Of a DNA stretch of 64,000 nucleotides, positions 53,386 through 62,751 are shown in pieces. Within the stretch, counting starts at the first letter, position 1. Each line of letters opens with the position of its first letter. The notes beneath the pieces are model-generated. The model was not told the DNA's origin. It ran no database searches and saw only the letters and a list, made by a program, of their open reading frames with translations. The translations under genes were made by a program, and so were the position numbers. This DNA comes from Methanoculleus bourgensis MS2 (GTDB lineage Archaea > Halobacteriota > Methanomicrobia > Methanomicrobiales > Methanoculleaceae): NCBI RefSeq assembly GCF_000304355.2, contig NC_018227.2:2418001-2482000 (forward strand), read 5' to 3'.

Positions 53386-54570
53386 ATGGAAAGCGCCGCA
53401 CTATCTATCGAGTTCCAGATGAGTCTCCTCCTCTTCCTCGCGCTCGCCGGCTACCTCCTGGCATCCAGGATCAACCAGTCAGCGACGATCGGGGCCATTT
53501 TCGTGGGGCTCCTGGTCGGCCCGAGCATGCTCGGCCTGATCACCTACACAGAGTTCGTCCGGAGCCTGGCCCACCTGGGCGCGATCATCCTTCTCTTCGT
53601 CATCGGCTTTGAGTTCAATGTCAGGGATATCCTGAAAGCACGCTATGCCGTCATAGGAATCCTCGGCGTGGTCATACCGTGGATTGGCGGCTACGCTACT
53701 GCTATCCTCTTTGATTTTGACTTCATAAGCGCGGTATTCATCGGCACGGCGCTGACCGCCACGAGTATCGCCATCACCGCGAACGTCCTCAAGGAGATTG
53801 GCATGCTCCAGACCGGAGCGGCAAAGGCGATCATCGGCGCCGCGGTCATCGACGACGTTCTCTCTCTCCTGGTGCTCTCCGTTTCCACCGGTCTGGTGAG
53901 CGGGGAGATCTCAGTGGCAGGGATCGTCCTTATGTTCGCCAAAGCGGTCGGGTTCATCGTCATCGCCGGCGTCGCCGGGCTCTTCGGCGTTCGAAGGCTC
54001 ATCGAGCGCATGGACGCATCAGCCCTGGCGCGGAGGTATCCAGAGTTTGTCTTTATCTTCGCCATGATGATGGCGTTTCTCTATGCGATGCTCGCCGATC
54101 TCGTGGGCTTATCAGGGATCATCGGTGCGTTCATCGCCGGAGTCTCCTTCGGCAGCGTCGAGCTCCGGCAGAGCAAGGGTGTCAAGGAAGGCGCCGAGTA
54201 CTTCCAGATCATCTTCGCCTCGATCTTCTTTGTGTCGCTTGGGATCCTCGCGGACGTCAAGGCGCTCACCCCCGACATCCTCATCTTCCTCGTGGTGCTG
54301 ACCCTGGTCGCCATCGTCACCAAGGTCATCGGGTGCGGCCTGCCCGCCAGGGCGATGGGGATGTGCCGCGAAGACGCCCTCATCGTCGGGTTCGGGATGG
54401 CGCCGCGGGGCGAGGTGGCGATGATCGTCGCGCTGATCGGGCTGGACTCGGGGCTCATCGGCCAGAACATCTTTGTGGCGATCGTCCTGATGAGCCTGCT
54501 GACTACCATCATCACCCCGATCGTCTACCGGAACTGGTTCTTCAGGGGCGCGTACTGTGCTATAGAATAA
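53386..54570 (+). CDS. Cation:proton antiporter (CPA2, no RCK domain)
   Basis: 394 residues, about 12 membrane spans and no soluble domain, unlike the antiporter at 17.8-19.8 kb. Typical blocks: LLVGPSMLGLITYTEFVRSLAHLGAIILLF, LTATSIAITANVLKEIGML, then AAVIDDVLSLLVLSV. The two adjacent aspartates are those of electrogenic NapA/NhaA-type Na+/H+ exchangers. The start lies shortly after an AT-rich TACTTAAG promoter-like site (about 53349-53356). Alone in the region. Confidence 0.93.
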   Translation: MESAALSIEFQMSLLLFLALAGYLLASRINQSATIGAIFVGLLVGPSMLGLITYTEFVRSLAHLGAIILLFVIGFEFNVRDILKARYAVIGILGVVIPWIGGYATAILFDFDFISAVFIGTALTATSIAITANVLKEIGMLQTGAAKAIIGAAVIDDVLSLLVLSVSTGLVSGEISVAGIVLMFAKAVGFIVIAGVAGLFGVRRLIERMDASALARRYPEFVFIFAMMMAFLYAMLADLVGLSGIIGAFIAGVSFGSVELRQSKGVKEGAEYFQIIFASIFFVSLGILADVKALTPDILIFLVVLTLVAIVTKVIGCGLPARAMGMCREDALIVGFGMAPRGEVAMIVALIGLDSGLIGQNIFVAIVLMSLLTTIITPIVYRNWFFRGAYCAIE

Positions 54571-54680
54571 CCCGGGGAGAAGCCAGAACCTTTTTTGAAG
54601 GGTCGGCCCGGCATCCCTTTCCCCTCTACTGGGATCCGCAGAGAGGGGAGGGCGGAGCCCCCCTCCGGGATGCTTCCGGC

Positions 54681-55136
54681 TCACCAGACTTCGGGAAACG
54701 CCATGTTGGTGTAGATGTCCTCGAGGCGCGCCTTGTGGCCGCGCTCCATCGAGGCGAGGCTCTCGAATAACTCTATCTGTTCTGGATCCACGCTGAGACT
54801 CGCGAGCTGGGTGTACATCTGCATTGCGTCGAGCTCCTTCCGAATCGCGATGACCAGGCCGTCGAGTGGTTTTAAGTCGGCCGAGAGCGGCGGGGTCTCC
54901 AGGGTCTCTGCAACCTTGTAGTCCCGCTTCGTGTCAAACCCGAGTTTTCGGGGCTCCTTCATGAGAAGCGCCTCAAGGGTCTTTCTGTGTTTGCTCTCCT
55001 CTCCGGCAAGTTCGTTGAAGAGGCTTTTCAGGTTCTCGTCCTCGACCTTCTCCCGGACCGTGCGGTAGAAGGTGTAGGCCTCAATCTCCCTGTCGATGGC
55101 GTTTGATATGATGGAACGATACTCTTCGACATCCAT
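54681..55136 (-). CDS. Rubrerythrin / ferritin-like di-iron protein
   Basis: 151 residues from the ATG at 55136 (MDVEEYRSI); an ATG at 55148 adds four. A four-helix ferritin-like fold with di-iron ligands in EIEAYTFYR, then EESKHRKTL, and in the second half KELDAMQMYTQLA and SMERGHKARL. The E-x-Y and ExxH patterns are right for carboxylate-bridged iron. No rubredoxin domain, so it is the short form. Likely peroxide defence or iron handling. Confidence 0.88.
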   Translation of the reverse strand: MDVEEYRSIISNAIDREIEAYTFYRTVREKVEDENLKSLFNELAGEESKHRKTLEALLMKEPRKLGFDTKRDYKVAETLETPPLSADLKPLDGLVIAIRKELDAMQMYTQLASLSVDPEQIELFESLASMERGHKARLEDIYTNMAFPEVW

Positions 55137-55148
55137 GACTTCATGCAC

Positions 55149-55575
55149 CGGCGGGCAAGTAACACGCCAGGGTTCTTAAACCTTGTTGGGCCGGGGTCCG
55201 GTATCGCGTGTGTTAACGAGGGGCGAGCAGGGTGGGTCCAGCTCCGGCTTGATCCCCGGGTTCACTCCAGATACTGGACCCGGGTGGCGATAGCCGGGGA
55301 AAGCCGCGTCCGGGGCCGCAGGGGGAGTGCAGGGGTAGCCCGGACCTGGTTCTTCCCCCCCGGGGTGAGCCGGGGGATACTCCGCGTTCACCAGAACCGA
55401 CATGGGGGTAACCGAGCTTGAACCTCGCCGATAGCCAACCCGGAACGCATTGCACCCACGTGGTAAGTTCGCGCCAATGGGGGTCTCCCCCTCCCCTGTC
55501 TCACCGGGTAGCGATACTCGCAAACCCACACTCTGTCCGGCCTCCTCTCCCGCCTCCGCGAGGATCGAGCCAACT
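55149..55575. other. Intergenic region, no gene seen
   Basis: GC-rich; ORFs in it lack family patterns. Several stems such as CCCCCCCGGGG are present but no clear repeat of families A or B. With 55823-56004 it makes an 857-bp gene-free stretch between the rubrerythrin-like gene and thrS, interrupted only by repeat C copy 2. Confidence 0.4.
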
Positions 55576-55822
55576 TTCCGCAGTAAGAGTTCTGGCCCGG
55601 CATTTTTCTCACATTCCCCTCGCTAAATCAGAGTACCCCGGCAAGCTGACAAGGTCTCACGCGAAGCCGCGAAGAACGCGAAGGACTGTCTTTCATCCCC
55701 CGTCCCCCTTCGCGCGCTTCGCGTCTTCGCGTGCGGCTGGCGATCACGCCCACGCACCTGTGACAGACGGTGAACCGGGCCACTCGTTCATTATTCCAGG
55801 ACGGGATCGTCTTACTGCGGAA
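55576..55822 (+). repeat. Repeat family C, copy 2 (intact ends)
   Basis: 247 bp with perfect 13-bp terminal inverted repeats: TTCCGCAGTAAGA at 55576-55588 and TCTTACTGCGGAA at 55810-55822. The middle has the hairpin core CACGCGAAGCCGCGAAGAACG (55660-55680) opposite CGCGCTTCGCGTCTTCGCG (55712-55730). It then has a reversed, decayed family A right part (GGCGATCACGCCC...GGTGAACCGGGCCACTCG). Confidence 0.8.
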
Positions 55823-56004
55823 GGTGGGATCGAGGGCAGTGCGAAGCGAAAAACCACACGGAAGAACCGTGCCCGGGTGTGGCCGTGAATGCAACCTTTC
55901 GGGGTGAACAGGTAGGGTTTCACCAAAGCCCAACGCCGTAATGCACAGGCCGGAGGGGCAGAACACCAGGATACCTGAACCAGGCCCGCGAAAAAAGAGA
56001 TTGA

Positions 56005-57840
56005 TTAGATGAACCGGGGTTTCAGAGAGAGAAGTCTCGGGGTGTAGAGGGGGCGGAAGGGCTTTCCGGCAGTCTCCATCTTCACCGCCTGGATGAGTTC
56101 ATCCTCGGTCATCGTCTCCTTATAGGGCTTCTTCTTCTCCGAGAGTTTCCTGATGGTGACCGTGAGCCGGCCGGTCTCGGCCTCCTGGTCGCCGATCACC
56201 GCGACGTAGGGCACCCAATCCATCCCGGCCCCGCGGATCTTCTTGTTCACGCTCTCGTCCCGGTCGTCGATGTCTGCTCTGATACAGGCGGCATTGAAGC
56301 GTGCGCAGATCTCCTCCGCAAAGCAGATATGCCGCTCCGCCACCGGCACCAGTCGAACCTGGGTCGGCGCGAGCCAGGTCGGGAGCGAGGGGACATCCTG
56401 GGTTGCTGTGTTCTCAAGCAGCGCGCATATCACTCGCTCGATCGAGCCCGTCGGTGAGCAGTGGAGAATCGGGGGATGGACTTCCACCCCTTCCGGTGTG
56501 TAGTACTTGATATCGAACCGGTCTGCGCTCTCCACATCGATCTGGACCGTCGGGTTCTCGATGGGCCTGCCCTGTGCATCGATCGCCGCGAGGTCGGCCT
56601 TCGCGATCCAGTAGTGCGTCCGCTCCGAGAGGATCTCAATCAACATCGGCACGCCCGACTTCGCGACGAGGTTCTTTATCCAGAGTTCATACTGCTCAAA
56701 GAAGTCCCGGGTGCACCGGAAGATCCCGACCAGCGGGGTCTCGAGGTCCTCACCGCTCTTCCAGCCGATCGCGAGCTGCTCCTCGAAACTTGCGAGTGCA
56801 TCGTCCACGTCCCGGCAGAGGGTATGCATATCAGGCATCGTGAAGGCGCGGAGGCGCTTCAGACCGATCACTTCGCCCTTCTGCTCGTGCCGGAACGAGT
56901 AGGTCGAGAGCTCGTAGAGTTTCATCGGGAGGGTGTTTGGCGAGATGTGCATATCGTGCATGATCGAGAACATCCCGAAACACGCCGCGAACCGGAGCAT
57001 CATGTCGCGGTTGCCGCTCTTGAACCGGTACTGCCGTTCCCCGAACTTGGCGGCATGCTCCGCGATCGCCTGATCGCCAAGGTCGTACATCACGGGGGTC
57101 TCCACCGGCATCCCGCCGTACTCAAGCACATGCGCAAGGACATAGTCGGCAAGGAGGTCCCGGATCAGCTTGCCCCGGGGCATCCAGCGGTGGTGACCGA
57201 CGTCAGAGCGCGGCTCGTACTCCACAAGTTCCTTGGCCCGCATCAGGTCCACGTGGGCGGGCTCGATTCCCTCCGGCCCCGGATACCCGAGTTCTTTCCT
57301 GATCAGGGAGGCGAAAGGCGTGTTCTCCTTTGCGTAGTCGGCCACGTCTTTTCGTTCCCCTTCGGGGGTGAAGACGAAGAACTCATGCTCGATCTCCTTC
57401 TTCGGGGCAGCCGCTCCTTCGCCGGGCACGATCGTCCGGGAGAGCTCCGAGAGCGGGTGGCCCTTGCAGGAGAGCGAGAAGGCCTTGTACCAGCCAAACG
57501 GCGCCCGTTTTACAACAAACCCGTCCATCCCGGCGATAGTCTCGGCAAGGCCCCGGAGAACATTCACCGCCGCTTCCGGCGATGCAAGGTCGGAGGAGAG
57601 GTGGGCGTAGGGGTAGATCATGATATTGGTGGTGCCAAGCTGCCGGGCAGTGGTGACGATCTCGTCCGCCGCCTGCCGTACGGCATCCTCGATATTCTCC
57701 TCGTCGACAGACTCAACCGCGCAGAAGACGGCGAGCGCCTCATCGAGGGCGTCCTTTGGGACCGCATCCTCTTCGGCGACCTTCGTCTTCTTCCGGGCCT
57801 CGTACTCGATATGATCAGAGTGGATCAGAAGAAGTCGCAT
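56005..57840 (-). CDS. thrS: Threonyl-tRNA synthetase, archaeal type
   Basis: 611 residues. Charges tRNA-Thr. The N-terminal 140 or so residues ([24 protein letters not shown]) form the archaeal D-tyrosyl-deacylase-like editing domain that removes mischarged serine. The catalytic core shows motif 2 ([26 protein letters not shown]) and zinc or active-site residues in [14 protein letters not shown]. The anticodon domain holds [16 protein letters not shown] and [15 protein letters not shown]. It has its own TATA box (about 57886-57880 on the minus strand). Confidence 0.96.
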   Translation of the reverse strand: MRLLLIHSDHIEYEARKKTKVAEEDAVPKDALDEALAVFCAVESVDEENIEDAVRQAADEIVTTARQLGTTNIMIYPYAHLSSDLASPEAAVNVLRGLAETIAGMDGFVVKRAPFGWYKAFSLSCKGHPLSELSRTIVPGEGAAAPKKEIEHEFFVFTPEGERKDVADYAKENTPFASLIRKELGYPGPEGIEPAHVDLMRAKELVEYEPRSDVGHHRWMPRGKLIRDLLADYVLAHVLEYGGMPVETPVMYDLGDQAIAEHAAKFGERQYRFKSGNRDMMLRFAACFGMFSIMHDMHISPNTLPMKLYELSTYSFRHEQKGEVIGLKRLRAFTMPDMHTLCRDVDDALASFEEQLAIGWKSGEDLETPLVGIFRCTRDFFEQYELWIKNLVAKSGVPMLIEILSERTHYWIAKADLAAIDAQGRPIENPTVQIDVESADRFDIKYYTPEGVEVHPPILHCSPTGSIERVICALLENTATQDVPSLPTWLAPTQVRLVPVAERHICFAEEICARFNAACIRADIDDRDESVNKKIRGAGMDWVPYVAVIGDQEAETGRLTVTIRKLSEKKKPYKETMTEDELIQAVKMETAGKPFRPLYTPRLLSLKPRFI

Positions 57841-57879
57841 TGTTATCCCCAGTTGAACCGTTCAATATCTGTTTTCCTG

Positions 57880-57886
57880 CTATATA
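57880..57886 (-). promoter_or_regulatory. TATA box of thrS
   Basis: TATATAG on the minus strand, about 40 bases before the thrS ATG at 57840; separates thrS from the dcd-topA group upstream. Confidence 0.45.
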
Positions 57887-57966
57887 GTGCATAACGCTCT
57901 TCGGGCGGGAGCACATGAAGCCCCGCCCATCCCTTCCCGCTTCGGGCGGCAGAATGCGCGCGAGCT

Positions 57967-58524
57967 TCACGCGCTGCGCGCATTCTCGTGGTAGCGGGAG
58001 AGGGTCGCCTGCCGCTGGTCCATGTACTTCGCGTCCTGCTTCATGTTATACGGGCGCGCGGCGCGGTCAGTCCGATAGAAGACCAGCTGCCCGATCGGCA
58101 TCCCCGCATAGACCCGGACCGGCCGGGAGTTCACGTTGCACATCTCAAGCGTTATCGTCCCCCGGAATCCCGCATCGATCCAGCCTCCCGTCTGGTGGAG
58201 TTCGATCCCAAGACGCGCGATACTGCTTTTCCCTTCGATGCTCGCCACGACGTCGTCGGGGAGCTCGATCGCCTCCAGGGTCTCGGCGAGGAGAAACTGC
58301 CCGGGGCGAAGGACGATCGAGTCGGCAACCATCTCCTCGACATTAGAGCAGACGCTCTCCTTCTCGTAGGGGTCGATCACGGTATCTCCCGGAACGTACC
58401 AGACAAAGTGAGAACCAAGCCTGATATCGAGGGAGTTTGGCTGGATCAGGCCGGGATCGTAGGGTTCCACCTTGATATACCCATGCCTGATGCGGTCTTC
58501 TATCTGCCAGTCGACAAGAATCAT
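57967..58524 (-). CDS. dcd: dCTP deaminase
   Basis: 185 residues from the ATG at 58524. Converts dCTP to dUTP for dTTP synthesis. Visible motifs: [20 protein letters not shown]-like [22 protein letters not shown] with the catalytic Glu-Ser region near [24 protein letters not shown], and QLVFYRTD. The shorter length compared with the bifunctional M. jannaschii enzyme does not by itself exclude dUTPase activity. Fifth gene of the gatB-topA group; 26 bases after trmJ. Confidence 0.95.
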   Translation of the reverse strand: MILVDWQIEDRIRHGYIKVEPYDPGLIQPNSLDIRLGSHFVWYVPGDTVIDPYEKESVCSNVEEMVADSIVLRPGQFLLAETLEAIELPDDVVASIEGKSSIARLGIELHQTGGWIDAGFRGTITLEMCNVNSRPVRVYAGMPIGQLVFYRTDRAARPYNMKQDAKYMDQRQATLSRYHENARSA

Positions 58525-58550
58525 GCTCCTAGATCTCTCCTCAAAGCCAG

Positions 58551-59249
58551 TTAGTCTTTGTTTTCCATGTGCCACTCCGCCCTGCGCATCAGGCCATGGA
58601 GCGTGCTCACCTCGCGGGTGGTCAGTTTTGTCCGGCCCAGAACCCGGCGGAGGAGGATCATCGTGTTCTCCCGCTTGAAATCAGGATGGTCGATCCGGTC
58701 GAGGAATGCGTCGAAGTGCCGGTAGAGCGACCCCATCTCGACCTGCCCGGCCAGGGGGTAGGTCCCGCGCGGCAGGTTTGCAAGCTCGTAGCAGAGGATG
58801 CCCACCGCGTGGGAGAGGTTCAGGATAGGGTATGCCTCAGAGGTTGGGATGGTGCAGATGAGGTTTGCACGCGCGAGTTCTTCGTTCGCGAGGCCCCAGT
58901 TCTCCCGCCCGAAGAGGACTGCGACCGTCCCGTCGATATCGGCGATGATCTCCCTGACCTCAGCTGGCGTGTAGTAGGGCATCCGCATCGCGGTGCAGAC
59001 CGATTTGCTCACCTCGCCGGTCGTTGTGACCACGAAATCAAACTCCCGGTAGACCTCATCGGTCGTCATCCGGCGGGCGCCATCAAGGACATCGCGGGCA
59101 TGGGAGGCGCGCATGGCGGCATCATCGCCGAGCGGGCAGGGGTTGACCAGGACCAGCCTGGTAAACCCGAAGTTCTTCATCACCCGGGCGGCAAACCCGA
59201 CGTTTCCCTCATAGAGGGGTTCTACCAGGACAATTGAGATCTCAGGCAT
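58551..59249 (-). CDS. trmJ: tRNA/rRNA methyltransferase, TrmJ-like SPOUT family
   Basis: 232 residues. The trefoil-knot SPOUT fold is marked by [22 protein letters not shown] at the N-terminus, [15 protein letters not shown] and [13 protein letters not shown], the SAM-binding knot. Archaeal relatives 2'-O-methylate tRNA position 32. Three bases after the GGGP synthase gene. A helical C-terminal tail of about 70 residues follows the knot. Confidence 0.92.
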   Translation of the reverse strand: MPEISIVLVEPLYEGNVGFAARVMKNFGFTRLVLVNPCPLGDDAAMRASHARDVLDGARRMTTDEVYREFDFVVTTTGEVSKSVCTAMRMPYYTPAEVREIIADIDGTVAVLFGRENWGLANEELARANLICTIPTSEAYPILNLSHAVGILCYELANLPRGTYPLAGQVEMGSLYRHFDAFLDRIDHPDFKRENTMILLRRVLGRTKLTTREVSTLHGLMRRAEWHMENKD

Positions 59250-59252
59250 GTA

Positions 59253-59945
59253 TCACTGTACCGCCCGGACCGTAGCCCGGAGCACATCGATCCCGTCCTC
59301 GTAGACAGCGTTCCCTACGACGATTGTGTCGGCGATACTCCCCATCTCCGCCGCCTGCTCAGCCGAGCGGATACCGCCGCCGTAGTAGAGGATAGCGTGC
59401 TCGATCGCATCAGACGCCGCCCGCACGATATCTGGATCCCCATAGGTCCCGCTGTACTCGATATAGACGATCGGGAACCGGAAGTAGCGGTCCGCCACTC
59501 CCACGAACGCGGCCACATCCTCCTTTGCGAGAGTGCAGTCCGCCCCGGTCACCCGCCCGACAGCAGAGGCCGGGTTGAGGACGATGTAGGCCTCGGGCAC
59601 CACGATATCCCAGTTGATGCTGCCGCTGTTACGGAGCCAGGCGTAGTGTTTCCCAATGATCCAGCGGGCGTCGCTCGTGTTCATCACGCTCGGGACAAAG
59701 AGGTGGTCGACCTCCCCGTCGAATATGGCGCAGTCGGGGCTCGCCGGTTCCACCACCAGCGGCAGCCCATAGGCTGAGACCATATCCAGGAGTTCGCGGA
59801 GGTTCTCCTGCGTCACGTTCAGGGTGCCCGAGAGCATCAGAGCATCGGTACCGCTCGTCACGATCTCCTCGACGGCGCCCGGCGGGAGGTGTTTGTCAGG
59901 ATCCAGTTTCGTCACGTGTGCCCAGGTCTTCCAGTTTGCGTGCAT
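59253..59945 (-). CDS. Geranylgeranylglyceryl phosphate synthase
   Basis: 230 residues of the GGGPS/PcrB (TIM-barrel) family. Makes the first ether bond of archaeal membrane lipids from sn-glycerol-1-phosphate and geranylgeranyl diphosphate. Motifs: HVTKLDPDK near the N-terminus, DALMLSGTLNVT, EPASPDCAIF, YIEYSGTYG and the phosphate-binding YYGGGIRSAEQA...DTIVVGNAVYED. A strong marker of archaeal origin. Four bases after topA and three before trmJ. Confidence 0.95.
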   Translation of the reverse strand: MHANWKTWAHVTKLDPDKHLPPGAVEEIVTSGTDALMLSGTLNVTQENLRELLDMVSAYGLPLVVEPASPDCAIFDGEVDHLFVPSVMNTSDARWIIGKHYAWLRNSGSINWDIVVPEAYIVLNPASAVGRVTGADCTLAKEDVAAFVGVADRYFRFPIVYIEYSGTYGDPDIVRAASDAIEHAILYYGGGIRSAEQAAEMGSIADTIVVGNAVYEDGIDVLRATVRAVQ

Positions 59946-59949
59946 GGTG

Positions 59950-62745
59950 TCACTTCAGATGGCCAATGTAGTCATGGAGTCTGGCCTCTGCGATGCCGGT
60001 GATCGATGAGACCTTCTCCGGGTCGGCCTCACGAAGCGTGGCGGCGTCGTAGATGCCTGCAAGGTAGAGCCGCTGCACGGTCGCCTCCCCGATGCCGGGG
60101 ATCGCCAGGAGTTCCTTTCGTCCGCGTTCGAGCACCGCTTTGGTGATCTTCGCCGGGGTAGGGCGACCAAGATGGCTGCAGACCAGATCCACATGTTTAT
60201 GTACGGTTTCCGGATTAATGCCGGTTTTGATTGAGAGGTAGGGGATGGGGAGGTAGCAGAGGTCGTCAGGGCTTGCGACGCCGCCGGCCTGGTACTTCTT
60301 CAGGCTGACCGCGGGGACCCCGGCCTCCCGGAGGGCGCGCTCGTTGCAGAGCCCGCGGGCTGCCTCCAGGAGTTCCGTCGCCCCGGCATCGCCTATGCCG
60401 GCCTTCTTCAGGGCCGCAGGGTTCGCCTGCGAGAGCGCGCGGATATCCCCGATCCCCTGCTCGAGAAGACTTCTCGTGATCTTCGCGTGGCTCCGTCCCC
60501 TGCGTGGGGGGATGATCTTCCGGACAAACTTCCGGAGTTCCGAGCGGCGGCGGAGGACCTCGAGCGCGTCCTCTGCCTCCCTGATGAGCTGGCCCGCCTC
60601 CCCGATGCTGACACCGACGGCCCCTGAGAGATCCACTGGCTGCATGCCTGCGATCTCAGAGACTGTATAGATATGGTGCGCGTGCAGGCGCTGCATAAGG
60701 TCGTCGATCATCGAGGGCATCATCCGGAGCGCCTCGATGTTCGACTCGATGTGGCTGCAGAGCGGACAGCCTATCGTCCAGGGTCGGGAGCCTTTCCGGA
60801 TCAGGCGGACGTGGGAGAGCCCGTGCTCCTCACAGGTCTCGTCCAGCCGGATCGCCCGTCCCCAGGTGCTGCCGGGCAGGCTGATGTTGAACCGGCACTC
60901 CGGGTAGCCGGTGCACCCGATGAACTGGGAGATGCCGATGTGCCGGATCCGGAGGTCGTGGCCGCAGACAGGACAGGGGCCGACGGTGTGCTCCTCCGCG
61001 GTCTGCTCCATGATCTCCTCGCCGATCTCTTCCTCGTGCGCCTCGAGTTTGTCAAAGACCCGGTGAAGCATCCCGCGGGACTCGGTAACGACGTCTTCGC
61101 GGGAGCGCTCGCGCTGCTTGATGAGTTGCATATGCTCTTCAAGCGTCCTGGTCATCTCAGGCTCCGTGATCGTCGCCGCATGGTTGTCGAGCGCATCCGT
61201 GACTGCCCTCCCGACGAGCGTCGGGCGGAGCGGGTTCCCCTCCACGTAGCGGCGGGAGATGAGTTTGCCGATCACCTCATGCCGGGTGCTCTTCGTCCCG
61301 AGGCCGTGCTCCTCCATCACCTGGATGAGCCGGCTCTGGGAGTAGCGGGCCGGCGGCTGCGTCTGCTTCTCTTCGAGGTTCACGCTCCTGATAGGCAGGC
61401 GTTCTCCCGCGGTAATTACCGGGAGGATCTTCTCCTTCGCCTCCGAGTAGGGGTAGACCCGGCGCCACCCCGCGGAGAGGAGCCGGCTGCCCGTGGCAGC
61501 GTAGGGTTCGCCGGAGGCATCAAAGGTGCACCTGACAGTCGCCCACGTCGCGTCGGGCGAGAGGGTCGCAAGGAATCGGCGGACAATGAGTTCGTAGACC
61601 TTCCAGCGGTCCTGCCCGAGGGCCTCCCGGGTTGCCGCACCCGTGGGATGGATCGGGGGATGGTCGGTGCTCTCCTTCTTGCCCCGCGTCGGGACCGGCC
61701 GCCGGTGCTGCCGCACCCAGGCGATATCCGCGTCAAACACCCCTCCCCGGAGCGTATCGAGGATCGCGTTCAGGTCCAGGGATTTCGGGTAGACCGTGTT
61801 GTCAGTCCTCGGGTAGGAGATGTACCCGTTCATGTAGAGATCTTCAGCAAGCCGCATCGCGTTTGCCGCTGAGAGGCCCAGGCGGCTCGCTGCGACAATG
61901 AAGGTCGTGGTGTCGAACGGGGCCGGCGCCCGGTCGTTCTTCTGCCCCTCTTTTACGTCTGTGACCACGAGCGGCTCCTTTGTCCCTGCCTCTGCAGCGA
62001 GAGCCGCTTCGTGGTCGGTGAACCGCCCGGCGGTGTGCCGCGCCTCCACCGGCTGCTCTTCCTTCTCGGTCATGAGCGAGAGCATCCAGTAGGTCTGGGG
62101 GACGAAGTTCTCAATCTCGCGCTCCCGGTTCACGATCATGGCAAGCGTCGGGCTCTGGACCCGGCCTACTGATAGGATGTTCCTGCCGCCCCGCCGGGCC
62201 GCGAGACTGATGAACCGGGTCAGCGACGCTCCCCACATCAGGTCGACCATCTGCCGGACCTCGCCGGCAGCCGCGAGCGCGAAGTCAAGGTCGGTCAGGT
62301 TATCAAAAGCTGACCGTATCTCCGCTGGGGTTATCGCGGAGAACCGGGCCCGGTTAATCCTGACTGCAGGGTTCACCGCACGGACGAGCTCATAGGCTTC
62401 CTTCCCTATCAGTTCACCTTCGGTATCGTAATCGGTGGCGATGGTGACGAGGTCCGCCTTCTTTGCCAGTTTCTGGATGAGGTTGACGATCTTCTTCTCG
62501 GTCGGTTTCTTGACGGTGCCGGCGTCGATGAGGGTTCTTGGGGTGTGGACCTTGCTCCTCCAGTTCGTATAGCCGGGCTCGAAGTCCACCTCCACCACGT
62601 GCCCCTTGAGGCCGACCACCGTCTTTGTGTCGAAGGAGTAGGTGGAGACGCCCCCCTCCTTCACCGCTCTCACCTTCTCGTTGCCGGCAAGGATTTGCGC
62701 GATCCGGTTTGCTGAGATATTCTTCTCTGCGATGATCAGGTGCAC
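59950..62745 (-). CDS. topA: DNA topoisomerase I (type IA)
   Basis: 931 residues. N-terminal TOPRIM (HLIIAEKNISANRIAQILAG...TDYDTEGELIG), then the cleavage core with active-site Tyr in MNGYISYPRTDN, and zinc-finger Cys at CPVCGHDL and GYPEC near 600, with a second ribbon (CPLCSH). From about residue 680 it has repeated helix-hairpin-helix segments (for example IPPRRGRSHAKITRSLLEQGIGDIRAL and IPGIGEATVQRLYLAGI). It is longer than the bare archaeal TopA core because of these DNA-binding repeats. Six bases after gatB, four before the GGGPS gene. Confidence 0.95.
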   Translation of the reverse strand: MHLIIAEKNISANRIAQILAGNEKVRAVKEGGVSTYSFDTKTVVGLKGHVVEVDFEPGYTNWRSKVHTPRTLIDAGTVKKPTEKKIVNLIQKLAKKADLVTIATDYDTEGELIGKEAYELVRAVNPAVRINRARFSAITPAEIRSAFDNLTDLDFALAAAGEVRQMVDLMWGASLTRFISLAARRGGRNILSVGRVQSPTLAMIVNREREIENFVPQTYWMLSLMTEKEEQPVEARHTAGRFTDHEAALAAEAGTKEPLVVTDVKEGQKNDRAPAPFDTTTFIVAASRLGLSAANAMRLAEDLYMNGYISYPRTDNTVYPKSLDLNAILDTLRGGVFDADIAWVRQHRRPVPTRGKKESTDHPPIHPTGAATREALGQDRWKVYELIVRRFLATLSPDATWATVRCTFDASGEPYAATGSRLLSAGWRRVYPYSEAKEKILPVITAGERLPIRSVNLEEKQTQPPARYSQSRLIQVMEEHGLGTKSTRHEVIGKLISRRYVEGNPLRPTLVGRAVTDALDNHAATITEPEMTRTLEEHMQLIKQRERSREDVVTESRGMLHRVFDKLEAHEEEIGEEIMEQTAEEHTVGPCPVCGHDLRIRHIGISQFIGCTGYPECRFNISLPGSTWGRAIRLDETCEEHGLSHVRLIRKGSRPWTIGCPLCSHIESNIEALRMMPSMIDDLMQRLHAHHIYTVSEIAGMQPVDLSGAVGVSIGEAGQLIREAEDALEVLRRRSELRKFVRKIIPPRRGRSHAKITRSLLEQGIGDIRALSQANPAALKKAGIGDAGATELLEAARGLCNERALREAGVPAVSLKKYQAGGVASPDDLCYLPIPYLSIKTGINPETVHKHVDLVCSHLGRPTPAKITKAVLERGRKELLAIPGIGEATVQRLYLAGIYDAATLREADPEKVSSITGIAEARLHDYIGHLK

Positions 62746-62751
62746 TGCGGA

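Noticed and set aside
56461-57894. 477-residue plus-strand ORF opposite thrS
   Set aside because: Antisense shadow; His/Asp/Glu-rich composition typical of reverse frames in GC-rich genes, and thrS is certain.
60673-61872. 399-residue plus-strand ORF opposite topA
   Set aside because: Antisense shadow of a conserved gene; no motifs.
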